Positions 28,732-37,682 are shown, numbered from the stretch's first letter. The stretch: DNA of 64,000 nucleotides from Pseudomonas tremae (GCF_001401155.1 NZ_LJRO01000206.1:62001-126000); one strand, 5' to 3'. Notes: a model not told the origin generated them from the letters alone. Numbers and translations: made by a program.

Positions 28732-28878
28732 GAGTACTCCCTTGCCACAAAGGCATTTTATAGAGGAGCTTTATTCTCACACCATCGTGCGTAGGACATT
28801 TCCAAGTAGGTTGAACGACCCATCCGTAACTTTAAACACGGTCAGAACTTGACGGATTCATTAATGACCGCGCATAAA

Positions 28879-28902
28879 AAAACCCCTTTTTACAGGGGTT
28901 TT
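28879..28902 (-). terminator. Intrinsic terminator of flgBCDE
   Basis: AAAACCCC and GGGGTTTT pair around an 8-nt loop, followed by T on the minus strand. It lies 25 bp past the flgE stop and ends the flgBCDE transcript before the second hook gene. Confidence 0.85.
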
Positions 28903-28926
28903 CAATACCGACCGCTATGACGTGGA

Positions 28927-30255
28927 TTACGTCATCTGAATAGTGGTCTGCATGATGGTGCTTTGTGTGGAGATAGTCTTGGCGTTAGCCTGATAGTTGC
29001 TCTGCGCCTTGATCAGGTTAACCAGTTCCACGGTCAGGTCGACGTTGGACTCTTCCAGCGCCTGACCCGTGATGTAGCCCAGGGTACCGGACTGCGGAGC
29101 GCCACTTACCGGTACACCGGAAGAGAACGTTTCGCGCCAGTTGGTGCCACCGGCCTGCGCCAGGCCTTGCACGTTGGCGAAGCTGGTCAGCGACGTCTGG
29201 CCGATCACCTGAGACTTGCCGTTGGTGTAGGTTGCAAACAGGTTGCCGGTCGAATCAACGTTCATCGCGCTGAGCTGACCCGTGGCGTAGCCATCCTGAT
29301 CCTGCTTGAGCAGACCAGAAACCGAAGCAGTCTGGGTAATGTCGGACATGTTCAGTTTGATGGAAGCTGCGCCGGTTGCCCCGTTTGCGGCCCAGGTTGC
29401 CGAACTGCCAGTACCGATCTGTACACCAGGCACCCAGTTGTTGACGGCGAACGTACCGTCGGCATTGAACTTGATGTTGGCGCTGTCGCTGGGGACAGTG
29501 CCCGGCGCAGCAGTGACCAGATTACCCGCAGAGTTGAACGTCAGGTTGTTCTTGTCCGGCGTGGTGCTGGCCGGGTTGGAAATGCTGCGCCCGTCCATCA
29601 GGGAATACATCGACCAGGTGTTGGTGCCGGTCTTGACGAAATACTGATCCAAGGTATGAGCATTGCCTTGGGTGTCGTAAGTAGGCGTGCTGTATTTGGT
29701 GTTGTAGGTCTTGGTGTCAGTGGCATCGAAAGTCGCAACGGACGGCATGGGAGTCGTCGAGTTCAGGTTGGCCGAGTTGGTGATGGTGGTCGTGGCCTTG
29801 GGCTCCAGGTTGGACGAGTCCACACGCAGATCGCTGAGCGCACCGGTTACCACCGAACCACTGGCGTCCACGTTGTAACCCTGCAACTTCATGCCGCTGC
29901 TGTTGACGACGTAGCCTTCCTTGTCGGTGTGAAATGCACCGGCACGGGTGAAAAGCTTCTCGCCGTTATTGCTGAGCATGAAGAAGCCGTCGCCGTTGAT
30001 GGCCAGGTCCAGGCTGTTGGCAGTACCGGTGGTCAGGCTGCCCTGCGAGAACTGCTGGGAAACCGCTGCAGTGGTAACACCGCTGCCGACACTGCTCTTG
30101 CCCGACGTGCCACGGATCGACTGAGCGTATTGGTCAGCGAACTCGGTACGCGATGATTTGAAACCGGTAGTCGCTACGTTGGCAATGTTGTTGCCGGTAA
30201 CGTCGAGACTTTTGTTTGCAGCATAGAGCCCACTAAGGCCGATATTGAAAGACAT
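28927..30255 (-). CDS. flgE: FlgE, flagellar hook protein
   Basis: FlgE polymerises into the flexible hook. The 442-residue protein begins MSFNIGLSGLYAANKSLDVT, with GNNIANVATTGFKSSRTEFA and the core LDLAINGDGFFMLSNNGEKL. A single D2-type domain at about 192-275 (LDQYFVKTGTNTWSMYSLMD) is followed by the C-terminal helix ELVNLIKAQSNYQANAKTIS. It is the fourth gene of flgBCDE, 25 bp downstream of flgD, and is the most likely structural hook gene of the two paralogues. Confidence 0.96.
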   Translation of the reverse strand: MSFNIGLSGLYAANKSLDVTGNNIANVATTGFKSSRTEFADQYAQSIRGTSGKSSVGSGVTTAAVSQQFSQGSLTTGTANSLDLAINGDGFFMLSNNGEKLFTRAGAFHTDKEGYVVNSSGMKLQGYNVDASGSVVTGALSDLRVDSSNLEPKATTTITNSANLNSTTPMPSVATFDATDTKTYNTKYSTPTYDTQGNAHTLDQYFVKTGTNTWSMYSLMDGRSISNPASTTPDKNNLTFNSAGNLVTAAPGTVPSDSANIKFNADGTFAVNNWVPGVQIGTGSSATWAANGATGAASIKLNMSDITQTASVSGLLKQDQDGYATGQLSAMNVDSTGNLFATYTNGKSQVIGQTSLTSFANVQGLAQAGGTNWRETFSSGVPVSGAPQSGTLGYITGQALEESNVDLTVELVNLIKAQSNYQANAKTISTQSTIMQTTIQMT

Positions 30256-30280
30256 GTTTCACTCCTGCGCCGTAGCGGCT

Positions 30281-30970
30281 CTACAATCCGATGGTTTGAA
30301 CTTTGGACAGGGCAACACTGCCGCTGGCCAGGTTAAGCGTTGTTTCAGCACCGTTGACACCCAGCGTGACGCTGTGAACCGTGGCGGGCAGATAAGTCGA
30401 AAGTTGCGTGTTCTTGCCGTCGATCGAGCCCTCGGCCTTGAAGCTGTAAGTGCCCGATGGAAGTGCTGTACCACTTGAATCCGTACCGTCCCAGGCAAAG
30501 CTGGTAGTGCCGGCTTTTTGCGCCCCAAGATCGACGCTGTCGACCAGATTGGATTGCGCGTCGTAAACCTTGACCGTTGTCACCGAGCTGGCGCCCGGAA
30601 CCACGATCGAGCCGGTCAGGCCCTTGCTCGTATCGACAGAAGTGCTGCCCGAATCGATGATCACCGAACGGCCCACCAGCGACGACGCCTGTAAGGCCTG
30701 GGACGACTTGTAACTGCCGGCAATCGTGTCAACCGTCTTGGTCAGGTTCTGCATGCTTTCAAGGCTGCTGAACTGGGCCAGCTGAGCCACGAACTGGGTA
30801 TTGTCCTGTGGGTCCAGCGGGTTCTGGTTCTTCATCTGCGTAACCAGCAGTTGCAGAAAAGAATCCTTGCCCAGCGTACCGGTCGAGTTGGTCGCGGTAG
30901 GTGTCGGGTTTTGCAGCGTGTTCAAAAATGTCGATGAAACGCTGTTTGATGAGGTGCTATCAACGGCCAT
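30281..30970 (-). CDS. flgD: FlgD, hook cap/scaffold protein
   Basis: FlgD caps the growing hook and is discarded later. The 229-residue protein has the conserved N-terminal segment LGKDSFLQLLVTQMKNQNPL with DNTQFVAQLAQFSSLESM, then an Ig-like FlgD domain (FAWDGTDSSGTALPSGTYSF). It follows flgC by 15 bp in flgBCDE. Confidence 0.96.
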   Translation of the reverse strand: MAVDSTSSNSVSSTFLNTLQNPTPTATNSTGTLGKDSFLQLLVTQMKNQNPLDPQDNTQFVAQLAQFSSLESMQNLTKTVDTIAGSYKSSQALQASSLVGRSVIIDSGSTSVDTSKGLTGSIVVPGASSVTTVKVYDAQSNLVDSVDLGAQKAGTTSFAWDGTDSSGTALPSGTYSFKAEGSIDGKNTQLSTYLPATVHSVTLGVNGAETTLNLASGSVALSKVQTIGL

Positions 30971-30985
30971 AACGTTCGCCTTCTA

Positions 30986-31426
30986 TCACTGACCGAGGGT
31001 CAGAACCTTCTGCATCATGGATTTAGCGGTGTTCATGATTTCGGCGTTGGTCTGGAAAGACCGGCTGGCGGAGATCATGTCGGCCATTTCTTCCACGACA
31101 TTGACGTTGGGGTAATAGACATACCCGTCCTTGTCGGCAGAAGGATGATTGGGCTCGTAGCGCGCTTCGAGGTTGGAACTGTCTTCGATAATGCCGTTGA
31201 CCTGAACACCCTGCCCCGCTTCACCCTGATCCTGGAACAGCGAACCACCTGTCGATTGCTGACCCTGCATCACGGTGGCAAACACCGGATGGCGGGCGCG
31301 GTAGGTCTGGTCCATGCTCGAAGACACGGTCTCGGCGTTGGCGATGTTACTGGCCGTGGTGTTCAGACGCGTGGTCTGGGCACTCATGGCGCTACCGGCA
31401 ATGTTGAACACATTGGCTAGTGACAT
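30986..31426 (-). CDS. flgC: FlgC, proximal rod protein
   Basis: This 146-residue rod protein has the N-terminal rod motif TTASNIANAETVSSS and the C-terminal helix (EEMADMISASRSFQTNAEIM). Its length and sequence fit FlgC closely. It follows flgB by 3 bp, so the two are translated together. Confidence 0.96.
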   Translation of the reverse strand: MSLANVFNIAGSAMSAQTTRLNTTASNIANAETVSSSMDQTYRARHPVFATVMQGQQSTGGSLFQDQGEAGQGVQVNGIIEDSSNLEARYEPNHPSADKDGYVYYPNVNVVEEMADMISASRSFQTNAEIMNTAKSMMQKVLTLGQ

Positions 31427-31429
31427 GAT

Positions 31430-31837
31430 TTACTCTCCGCGAAGGGCTGCAACCAGCCCTTTGAACTTGCTGTTGAGCAATGTGAAGCTGGCCTGGAAGC
31501 CCATGGCGTTCTCGGTGTAACTGGCCGTCTCGACCTGCGAGTCAACGGTGTTCTGGTCCAGCGAAGGCTGCGACGGCGTGCGATACATCAGCGTGCCATC
31601 GTCATTCCCCATGCCCTCGGCTTCGATATGACGGCTGTTGGTCTTGTTCAGCGCGAAATGACCGTTCTGGGCCTTGTCGTTTTCGGCAGCCAGCACCGAA
31701 GAAAACTCCAGATCGCGAGCCTTGAAATTCGGAGTGTCAGCGTTGGAAATGTTGTTGGCCAACACCTCTGCCCGCTGAGCCCGGAAGTTAAGGGCCTTTT
31801 CATGTATGCCTAACGCTTTATCGAAGCTGATGCTCAT
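31430..31837 (-). CDS. flgB: FlgB, proximal rod protein
   Basis: This 135-residue protein is the most proximal rod subunit. It begins MSISFDKALGIHEKALNFRA and carries the rod motif VLANNISNADTPNFKARDLE. It is the first gene of flgBCDE, with a perfect sigma54 promoter 47 bp upstream. Confidence 0.96.
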   Translation of the reverse strand: MSISFDKALGIHEKALNFRAQRAEVLANNISNADTPNFKARDLEFSSVLAAENDKAQNGHFALNKTNSRHIEAEGMGNDDGTLMYRTPSQPSLDQNTVDSQVETASYTENAMGFQASFTLLNSKFKGLVAALRGE

Positions 31838-31883
31838 TTCGGGAAACCTTTGCCGGTTGACCTGATTCTGTTGTTACTGACAA

Positions 31884-31899
31884 AGCAATCGGCGTGCCA
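31884..31899 (-). promoter_or_regulatory. Sigma54 promoter of flgBCDE
   Basis: On the minus strand TGGCACGCCGATTGCT matches the RpoN consensus at every informative position. Transcription would begin near 31873, about 35 bp before flgB. FleR is the expected activator. Confidence 0.92.
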
Positions 31900-32056
31900 T
31901 GTTGCAAAAGCCAATGATTGCAAGGGTTGCAGGCAACGCGGAGGCGGCAATGCCAGAAAAGCGGCAAGGCATTTCCGCTGTGAGGGGTAAAGCGGCAAGG
32001 TGGGTGCCGTTTTTTTGCCAGTATGGTGTGTGTCGCTTCAAGCGAGCCCGCCATTG

Positions 32057-32095
32057 CGAGCGTCGCCCCGAAGGTCGTCGGGCGACGCTTCGCTT
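32057..32095 (+). terminator. Terminator-like hairpin on the plus strand
   Basis: AGCGTCGCCC and GGGCGACGCT form a 10-bp stem (extended by GCG/CGC with a bulge) around an 11-nt loop, and are followed on the plus strand by CGCTTTTT. The polarity suits a plus-strand transcript, yet no plus-strand gene precedes it in the 319-bp gap 31838-32156. It could end a small RNA divergent to flgB, or be an unrelated hairpin after the DUF1348 gene. Confidence 0.5.
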
Positions 32096-32156
32096 TTTCC
32101 CGATTAGTCGGGCACCAACAGTAAAGCCGGCGTACACGGTACGCCAGACAGCTCAA

Positions 32157-32630
32157 TCAGAGGCCCAGCTCACTCAACCCCGGGTGATCATCAGGTCGCC
32201 GCCCCAGCGGCCAATGGTATTTGCGCTCGGACTCAGCAATCGGCAGATCGTTGATACAGGCAAAGCGCCGTTGCATGAGGCCATTTGCGGCAAACTCCCA
32301 GTTCTCATTACCGTAGGAACGGAACCAGTTGCCCGAGTCGTCGTGCCACTCATAGGCATAGCGCACGGCAATGCGGTTATCCGTGAATGCCCAGAGTTCC
32401 TTGATCAAGCGGTAGTCCAGCTCCTTGCGCCACTTGCGCTCCAGAAAGGCCTGAGCCTCTGCGCGACCATTGATGAACTCGCTACGATTACGCCAATAGG
32501 TGTCTTCGGTGTAGGCCAAAGCGACTTTAGCCGCGTCGCGCGAATTCCAGCCATCCTCGGCGCCACGAACTTTCTGGACTGCAGTCTCCAGGGTAAAGGG
32601 TGGAAATGGCGGTCTTCCTTTATCACTCAT
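32157..32630 (-). CDS. DUF1348/NTF2-like family protein
   Basis: This 157-residue protein belongs to the DUF1348 branch of the NTF2-like (SnoaL) fold. It is rich in aromatic residues, with the typical patterns [37 protein letters not shown] and [20 protein letters not shown]. The start was placed at the ATG at 32630, 7 nt after GAGGA; a longer frame to 32672 runs back over the cynS stop. It begins 10 bp after cynS and is co-transcribed with it. Members are of unknown function; the fold suggests a small-molecule binding or enzymatic pocket. Confidence 0.85.
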   Translation of the reverse strand: MSDKGRPPFPPFTLETAVQKVRGAEDGWNSRDAAKVALAYTEDTYWRNRSEFINGRAEAQAFLERKWRKELDYRLIKELWAFTDNRIAVRYAYEWHDDSGNWFRSYGNENWEFAANGLMQRRFACINDLPIAESERKYHWPLGRRPDDHPGLSELGL

Positions 32631-32640
32631 CTCAGCGTCC

Positions 32641-33108
32641 TCAGAACGGCTTGTAGGGCAGGAATTTTCCATCGAGGGTTATCACGGCTCGCTCACCCCC
32701 TTCTGGATCTTCGACTTTCTTGATGTCGAGCTTGAAGTTGATTGCGCTGATGATGCCGTCGCCGAACTGCTCGTGTACCAAAGCCTTCAGCGTGGTGCCA
32801 TAAACCTGAACCATTTCGTGGAAGCGATAGATTGTCGGATCACTGGAAACGTCTTCGACATTGCCGCGCAACGGGATGGTTTGCAGTTCTGCGACCGCGT
32901 CTCTGTCCAGCCCGAGACGCTCGGCGACCACCTCGGCTACCGCTTGCGGTAGAGGATGCTGGCCGAGCAGCGCTGCAGTGACGTAGACCACGCTCAACCC
33001 GGTGTCATTGGCAAGCGCCGCCCAGGTCAGGTTCTTGGCTGCCTTGGCCTGCAAGACGCGTTCGGTCAACTGCTGGCGCGGCGTGCTGGATATATTGCTG
33101 TGTGGCAT
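32641..33108 (-). CDS. cynS: Cyanate hydratase (cyanase)
   Basis: Cyanase converts cyanate and bicarbonate to ammonia and carbon dioxide. The 155-residue protein has an N-terminal helix-turn-helix-like domain ([20 protein letters not shown]) and the C-terminal catalytic domain. The catalytic residues R95, E98 and S121 correspond to R96, E99 and S122 of the E. coli enzyme ([25 protein letters not shown]). AAAGGA precedes the ATG. No carbonic anhydrase (cynT) or transporter gene accompanies it; it is paired with a DUF1348 gene and lies between flgB and cheR. Confidence 0.96.
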   Translation of the reverse strand: MPHSNISSTPRQQLTERVLQAKAAKNLTWAALANDTGLSVVYVTAALLGQHPLPQAVAEVVAERLGLDRDAVAELQTIPLRGNVEDVSSDPTIYRFHEMVQVYGTTLKALVHEQFGDGIISAINFKLDIKKVEDPEGGERAVITLDGKFLPYKPF

Positions 33109-33171
33109 AACTCATTCCTTTACGGTTTGACTAAATGACACCCTCAGCAATACCACATTGAGACGCGGAAT

Positions 33172-33197
33172 AAAAAAAGAGACCCGAAGGTCTCTTT
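33172..33197 (-). terminator. Intrinsic terminator of cheV-cheR
   Basis: On the minus strand AAAGAGACC and GGTCTCTTT pair around a TTCG tetraloop and are followed by a T-run. It lies 22 bp past the cheR stop. Confidence 0.9.
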
Positions 33198-33218
33198 ATG
33201 AACAGCACCCAGCAGTTA

Positions 33219-34046
33219 TTACTTGGCCTTGTAGATGATCCCCGGGCTGCACTGAACCATCTGGTAGTGGTCCGGCAAACCGTTGAGCGCTTCGGAGGCG
33301 CCCAGGAACAGGTAGCCGCCCGGCTTGAGCGTGCCGTGGATGCGCAGCAGGATGTCTTTCTTCACTTCTGCCGAGAAGTAGATCAATACGTTGCGGCAGA
33401 ACACGATGTCGAACTTGCCCAGCGCCGAGTAGCTGTCGAGCAGGTTAAACGAGCGGAACTCCACACGGCTTTTGATCGGCGCCTTGACCACCCAGCGGCC
33501 CGGGCTTTTCACGTCAAAAAAACGCTGCAGACGATCAGGTGAAAGACCGCGACCAATCGCCAGGCTGTCGTATTCGCCGGTTTTGCAGTTATTGAGCATC
33601 AAGCCTGACAGATCGGTTGCAACAATCTGCGCGCCCGACTTGAGCTGGCCCGGGTTGGCGCGTTCGAACTCATCGATGGACATCGACAGCGAATACGGTT
33701 CCTGACCCGACGAACAGGCTGCCGACCATATGCGCAGGCGCTGACCAGGGCTTGCCTTGATTTGCTCGGGCAGGACCTTGTTCTTCAATACCTCAAACGG
33801 GTAGGTATCGCGAAACCACAGGGTTTCGTTGGTGGTCATCGCATCGACCACCTGCTCACGCAAACCACTGCGCGGCTGGGTCTGGATACGCTGGACCAAC
33901 TCGCTCAACGATTTGATGCCTTGCTGCTCCATCAATTTGTTGAGGCGGCTGGACACCAGGTACTGCTTGTTTTCCCCAAGCAAGATGCCACAGGCTTTTT
34001 CCAGAAATACCCGGAACTGATCAAAATCCAAATTACCCGTAGACAA
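33219..34046 (-). CDS. cheR: CheR, chemotaxis protein methyltransferase
   Basis: CheR methylates glutamates of chemoreceptors using S-adenosylmethionine. The protein has about 275 residues. The CheR N-terminal helical domain (FRVFLEKACGILLGENKQYL) precedes a Rossmann SAM domain with RIWSAACSSGQEPYSLSM and the FCRNVLIYF motif. No ATG fits: the frame opens with TTG codons at 34061 and 34046. The second, 7 nt after GAGG, gives the N-terminus (M)STGNLDFDQF and is preferred. It follows cheV by 51 bp, in the same transcript. Confidence 0.94.
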   Translation of the reverse strand: MSTGNLDFDQFRVFLEKACGILLGENKQYLVSSRLNKLMEQQGIKSLSELVQRIQTQPRSGLREQVVDAMTTNETLWFRDTYPFEVLKNKVLPEQIKASPGQRLRIWSAACSSGQEPYSLSMSIDEFERANPGQLKSGAQIVATDLSGLMLNNCKTGEYDSLAIGRGLSPDRLQRFFDVKSPGRWVVKAPIKSRVEFRSFNLLDSYSALGKFDIVFCRNVLIYFSAEVKKDILLRIHGTLKPGGYLFLGASEALNGLPDHYQMVQCSPGIIYKAK

Positions 34047-34097
34047 GGTGCCGCCTCTCAAATCATGTGAATCACCGGGGACGACGCCCCCAGCTGA

Positions 34098-35024
34098 TTA
34101 TTCTGCTGCATTGATCCGCGCAACAACCCTGGCGGCAAGGTCATCAGGCCGGAATTTGGCGAGAAAGTCATCAGCGCCAACCTTCTTGACCATCGCCTGG
34201 TTGAACACTCCGGACAACGAAGTGTGCAAGGTGATGTGCATCTTCTGCATGCGCGGGTCATTACGTATCGCCGCAGTAAGGGTATAGCCATCCATCTCCG
34301 GCATTTCAATGTCGGAGATCATCATCAGAAACTCTTCTTCCGGTTTTTTGCCTTCCGCGACCAGCTTGAGCAGGTAATCCAGCGCCTGACGACCGTCGTT
34401 GAGTGCTACCACTTCCACCCCGACAGTTTCCAGGCAACGACTGACCTGCTTGCGAGCCACAGAAGAGTCGTCGACCGTCAGCACGCGCATCGACACGGCC
34501 TTGTGCTTGACGTCTGCATCGATAACACCCACCGAAATCTCTTCGGAGACCGGTGCCACTTCGGCAAGAATTTTCTCGACGTCGATGATTTCCACCAACT
34601 GATTATCGACACGGGTCACGGCCGTCAGGTAGTGATCGCGCCCGGTGCCCTTGGGCGGCGGATGGATCTCTTCCCAGTTCATATTGACGATGCGTTCAAC
34701 GGAATGCACCAGAAAACCCTGAACCTTGGTGTTGTACTCGGTAATGATGACGAAGGAATTAACCAGCGAAATCATCCCGGCGGAGCCTGTCGCCATTGCC
34801 AGATCCATGATCGGAATGGTGCCGCCCCGAATGCTGGCGACGCCCCGGACGATCTTGCTCGATTTGGGCATGATGGTGAGTTTGGGGCATTGCAGTACTT
34901 CTTTTACCTTGAAGACGTTAATCCCGTAGAGCTGCTTGCCGTCGAGACGAAACAAGAGCAGCTCCAGGCGATTCTGACCCACCAGCTGAGTTCGCTGGTT
35001 TACTGAATCCATTACACCTGCCAT
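34098..35024 (-). CDS. cheV: CheV, CheW-receiver chemotaxis coupling protein
   Basis: CheV couples receptors to CheA and is tuned by phosphorylation. In this 308-residue protein the N-terminal CheW-like domain spans about 15-165 (LFRLDGKQLYGINVFKVKEV; RGGTIPIMDLAMA). The C-terminal receiver domain carries the phospho-acceptor Asp in MMISDIEMPEMDG. The start was placed at the ATG at 35024, 6 nt after AGGGGG; an upstream frame to 35054 adds ten residues and lacks support. It is divergent from flgA and upstream of cheR. Confidence 0.95.
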   Translation of the reverse strand: MAGVMDSVNQRTQLVGQNRLELLLFRLDGKQLYGINVFKVKEVLQCPKLTIMPKSSKIVRGVASIRGGTIPIMDLAMATGSAGMISLVNSFVIITEYNTKVQGFLVHSVERIVNMNWEEIHPPPKGTGRDHYLTAVTRVDNQLVEIIDVEKILAEVAPVSEEISVGVIDADVKHKAVSMRVLTVDDSSVARKQVSRCLETVGVEVVALNDGRQALDYLLKLVAEGKKPEEEFLMMISDIEMPEMDGYTLTAAIRNDPRMQKMHITLHTSLSGVFNQAMVKKVGADDFLAKFRPDDLAARVVARINAAE

Positions 35025-35074
35025 GCCGAACCCCCTAACCAAAATGACCGCCACCCGTGCACTCGATCAACAAG

Positions 35075-35090
35075 CGGCACGGGCTTTGCT
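35075..35090 (+). promoter_or_regulatory. Sigma54-like promoter of flgA
   Basis: CGGCACGGGCTTTGCT has the RpoN GG/GC spacing and GGCAC-N5-TTGCT. The predicted transcription start is about 35101, only two bases before the flgA ATG at 35103, so the message would be effectively leaderless if this site is used. Confidence 0.6.
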
Positions 35091-35102
35091 ATTTGTAATT
35101 CC

Positions 35103-35861
35103 ATGAACGCAAAGACGACAATTTCTCGACACTTCGCATTAGAAACCCGCAGGCTTCTGTGCGCAATCGCTCTGCTGTGCCTTTGTGGCGCCAGCAACCT
35201 CGTCCGTGCAGAGAATTTCACACTGCCTGAACAGCTTATCGGCGTCACCCAAGGGTTTCTTGAGTTCACAGTAGAAGACTATTTGGCAACCAACCAGATT
35301 GATGGACGTCATGACATACAGGTAAAGCAGCTGGACCCGCGTTTGCGGATGGCTACATGCGACAAGGATTTGACAGCCAGCCTGGAGAGCCCGCGTCCGG
35401 TTGGCCGGGTAACAGTGCGCGTGCGCTGTGAAGGCTCCTCGCCGTGGACAGTGTTCGTACCTGCCCAGGTTCAGCTGTTTCGCAACGTCGTGACGGTCAT
35501 GCGTCCGCTCAAACGCGACGCCATCGTGACCGAACAGGACGTTGCCATGCGCGAGCGTGATGTGAGCAGCCTGGGGCAGGGATTTCTGGCATCACTTGAT
35601 CAGGCAGTCGGTCAGAAGGTTGTCCGACAAATGGTCATCGATCAAGTCGTCACTCCTGTGGCACTCGAGCAGCCGCAGATGATTCACAAGGGTGATCAGG
35701 TGGTGATCATCGCCCGCACCGGTACGCTGGCGGTGCGGATGCCAGGGGAAGCGATGTCCGACGGCGGTTTCAACGAACAGATCCGGGTGAAGAACCTCAA
35801 TTCACAGCGGGTGATAAAAGCCAGTGTCACAGGCCCTGGTCAGGTGGAAGTGGCCATGTGA
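35103..35861 (+). CDS. flgA: FlgA, P-ring assembly chaperone
   Basis: FlgA is a periplasmic chaperone that helps FlgI form the P-ring. The 252-residue protein has a signal peptide (basic start, core LLCAIALLCLCGAS, cleavage near RAENF). SAF and FlgA domains follow (RPLKRDAIVTEQDVAMRERD; ending NLNSQRVIKASVTGPGQVEV). The ATG at 35103 is the only start that gives the signal peptide, although no Shine-Dalgarno sequence precedes it. It is divergent from cheV and precedes flgM. Confidence 0.94.
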   Translation: MNAKTTISRHFALETRRLLCAIALLCLCGASNLVRAENFTLPEQLIGVTQGFLEFTVEDYLATNQIDGRHDIQVKQLDPRLRMATCDKDLTASLESPRPVGRVTVRVRCEGSSPWTVFVPAQVQLFRNVVTVMRPLKRDAIVTEQDVAMRERDVSSLGQGFLASLDQAVGQKVVRQMVIDQVVTPVALEQPQMIHKGDQVVIIARTGTLAVRMPGEAMSDGGFNEQIRVKNLNSQRVIKASVTGPGQVEVAM

Positions 35862-35957
35862 TGCATTGATGCTGGCGCAAAGGGTGGGTTTTTTTTAGAC
35901 TGCGGAGAATGTCCGACGGTGGAAAGCATCTATTGAGAAGCTTTATCACAATCCGCC

Positions 35958-35984
35958 TAAAGTTTAATTGGGGTTGGCCGAAAA
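35958..35984 (+). promoter_or_regulatory. Sigma28 (FliA) promoter of flgMN
   Basis: TAAAGTTT, an 11-bp spacer and GCCGAAAA match the FliA consensus in all but one base. It precedes flgM by 37 bp, which fits a feedback loop in which FliA drives its own anti-sigma factor. Confidence 0.9.
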
Positions 35985-36021
35985 CAAGGCAAGCGTCCAA
36001 ACACCCAGAGGTTTTTCAATC

Positions 36022-36336
36022 ATGGTCATAGATTTCAGTCGCCTTAACAATTCACAAACTGTCTCTAGCACGAACCGTGCCAGCGCCAATAAAGAAACCA
36101 TTAAAACCGATGCACTAGCACCTGCTGCCACCGCAGGCGTCAAGAGCACCGGGGAAACGTTTTCCTTGAGCAGTGAGGCTCAGCAGTTGCACAACATCAC
36201 GGACAAGCTGAACGATCTGCCAACCGTCAACAGTGCACGCGTCGCCGAGCTCAAGCAGGCCATCGCAGACGGTAGCTACAAGGTCGACAGCAACCGTGTT
36301 GCCAGCAAACTGTTGAATTTCGAAACCCAACGCTAA
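36022..36336 (+). CDS. flgM: FlgM, anti-sigma28 factor
   Basis: FlgM binds and blocks FliA until the hook is complete and FlgM is secreted. The 104-residue protein begins [20 protein letters not shown]. The frame continues upstream to 35968, but that start overlaps the promoter. A disordered Ala/Thr-rich N-terminal half leads to the conserved C-terminal FliA-binding helices ([32 protein letters not shown]). AGAGG precedes the start. It is co-transcribed with flgN. Confidence 0.95.
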   Translation: MVIDFSRLNNSQTVSSTNRASANKETIKTDALAPAATAGVKSTGETFSLSSEAQQLHNITDKLNDLPTVNSARVAELKQAIADGSYKVDSNRVASKLLNFETQR

Positions 36337-36385
36337 GCCACGGCTCGCGCTGGATATTCTGGACGCTTAAAAACCAGAGCATGCG

Positions 36386-36853
36386 ATGCAAGACACTAAT
36401 TTGCTGCAGATGTTCACCGATGACATTGCTTCGAGCCGTCAGCTACTTGAGCTGTTGCAGGCCGAATCAGTGATACTTCATGGCCGCGACATGGGCGATA
36501 TGGAACAGGTACTGGCGCAGAAACAGGCGCTGGTCATTCTGCTCGACCAACATGGTCGCAAACGCAGCCAGTTGCTGGCCAGTGTTGGCCTGCCTGCAAA
36601 TCGCGACGGTCTCCAGCAACTGGCCAGCCAGTCGGATATCGGTGAGCAATTATTGACGGCGGGCGACGAACTGAACGCGTTGATCAATGAATGTCAGGTT
36701 CTGAATGATCGGAACGGCAGTCTTATTCAGTTGCAACAGGTCAGCACTGCCCATCAGCTGCGTATACTGAACGGCGGCGATACGCCAACGCTCTACGACA
36801 GTCGCGGTTCAACTGCGCTTAGAGCAAAACCCCGCCCTCTGAGTCAGGCGTAA
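36386..36853 (+). CDS. flgN: FlgN, export chaperone for FlgK and FlgL
   Basis: FlgN escorts the hook-filament junction proteins FlgK and FlgL. The 155-residue protein is helical (LLELLQAESVILHGRDMGDM; EQVLAQKQALVILLDQHGRK) and ends in a short polar tail. It begins 49 bp after flgM and is the second gene of the flgMN unit. Length and placement fit the family. Confidence 0.93.
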   Translation: MQDTNLLQMFTDDIASSRQLLELLQAESVILHGRDMGDMEQVLAQKQALVILLDQHGRKRSQLLASVGLPANRDGLQQLASQSDIGEQLLTAGDELNALINECQVLNDRNGSLIQLQQVSTAHQLRILNGGDTPTLYDSRGSTALRAKPRPLSQA

Positions 36854-36935
36854 CTTCCTGTACCAAGGTGTCGTGCGTAGTGGCAGAATGCCTGTTGTTG
36901 CGTTGCCGTAGTATTTTGCCTGGAGATTCAAGAAC

Positions 36936-37682
36936 GTGAATGGCTCAAGCGCGGACGATGCTCCGCAGCCCCCCAAGGTCCTCAACACACCTTTGGAAAT
37001 TGCCGCAAACCTGCGGCTGCTGGTCGAGAGTCATGATCCGCTGATCATTACCTTCAATGAGCGCGCCCAGCGTTTTCAGAGCTACCTCCTGGAAGTCGAC
37101 CGCGATAGCAACACCATGGCGCTCGACGAGATGATCCCCCGCGACGGCGAACGCTTTATCGGTAATGGCGAATCCTATCGCGTAGAAGGTTTTCACGACG
37201 GCGTGCGCATTGCCTGGGAAAGCTCGGCGCCCATGGAAATCCTCGAGATTGATGGCCAGCGTACGTACCGCGGCCCGATGCCCGATGAAGTCATCTACCA
37301 CCAGCGTCGCAACGCCTTCCGCGCAGCCCTGAAGCTGGCTCAGCTGGTTGATGTCGAGATCGGTGGCGAGCGCATGAAAACGACGCTCACCGGCAAACTG
37401 CTGGATATTTCTGCCACCGGCTGCAAATTGCGTTTCGAAGGCGACGTTTCCGACCGTATGCAGTTGGGCCAGGTCTACGATCGTTTTATCGCCAAACTGC
37501 CCTTCGGTGCCATGACCGCTCCCGTGGAGCTGCGCCATCTGCACTTCGAAGAAAGGTTTCACACTACATTTGCCGGCGTACGCTTTCACAACATGAGCGG
37601 GCTGGTGCAGCGTCAGGTCGAACGATTCGTCTACCAGTTACAGCGTGAAGCACGTCGCTTCGACAAAGACGACGACTTCTGA
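36936..37682 (+). CDS. ycgR: YcgR-like PilZ flagellar brake protein
   Basis: YcgR binds c-di-GMP and slows the flagellar motor. In this 248-residue protein the N-terminal YcgR domain spans about 15-110. A PilZ domain then carries both ligand motifs: R-x-x-x-R in QRRNAFR (near residue 125) and D-x-S-x-x-G in [11 protein letters not shown]. The start codon is GTG at 36936, with GGAG about 10 nt upstream. It follows flgN by 82 bp. Together with FleQ it places two c-di-GMP receptors in the cluster. Confidence 0.94.
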   Translation: MNGSSADDAPQPPKVLNTPLEIAANLRLLVESHDPLIITFNERAQRFQSYLLEVDRDSNTMALDEMIPRDGERFIGNGESYRVEGFHDGVRIAWESSAPMEILEIDGQRTYRGPMPDEVIYHQRRNAFRAALKLAQLVDVEIGGERMKTTLTGKLLDISATGCKLRFEGDVSDRMQLGQVYDRFIAKLPFGAMTAPVELRHLHFEERFHTTFAGVRFHNMSGLVQRQVERFVYQLQREARRFDKDDDF

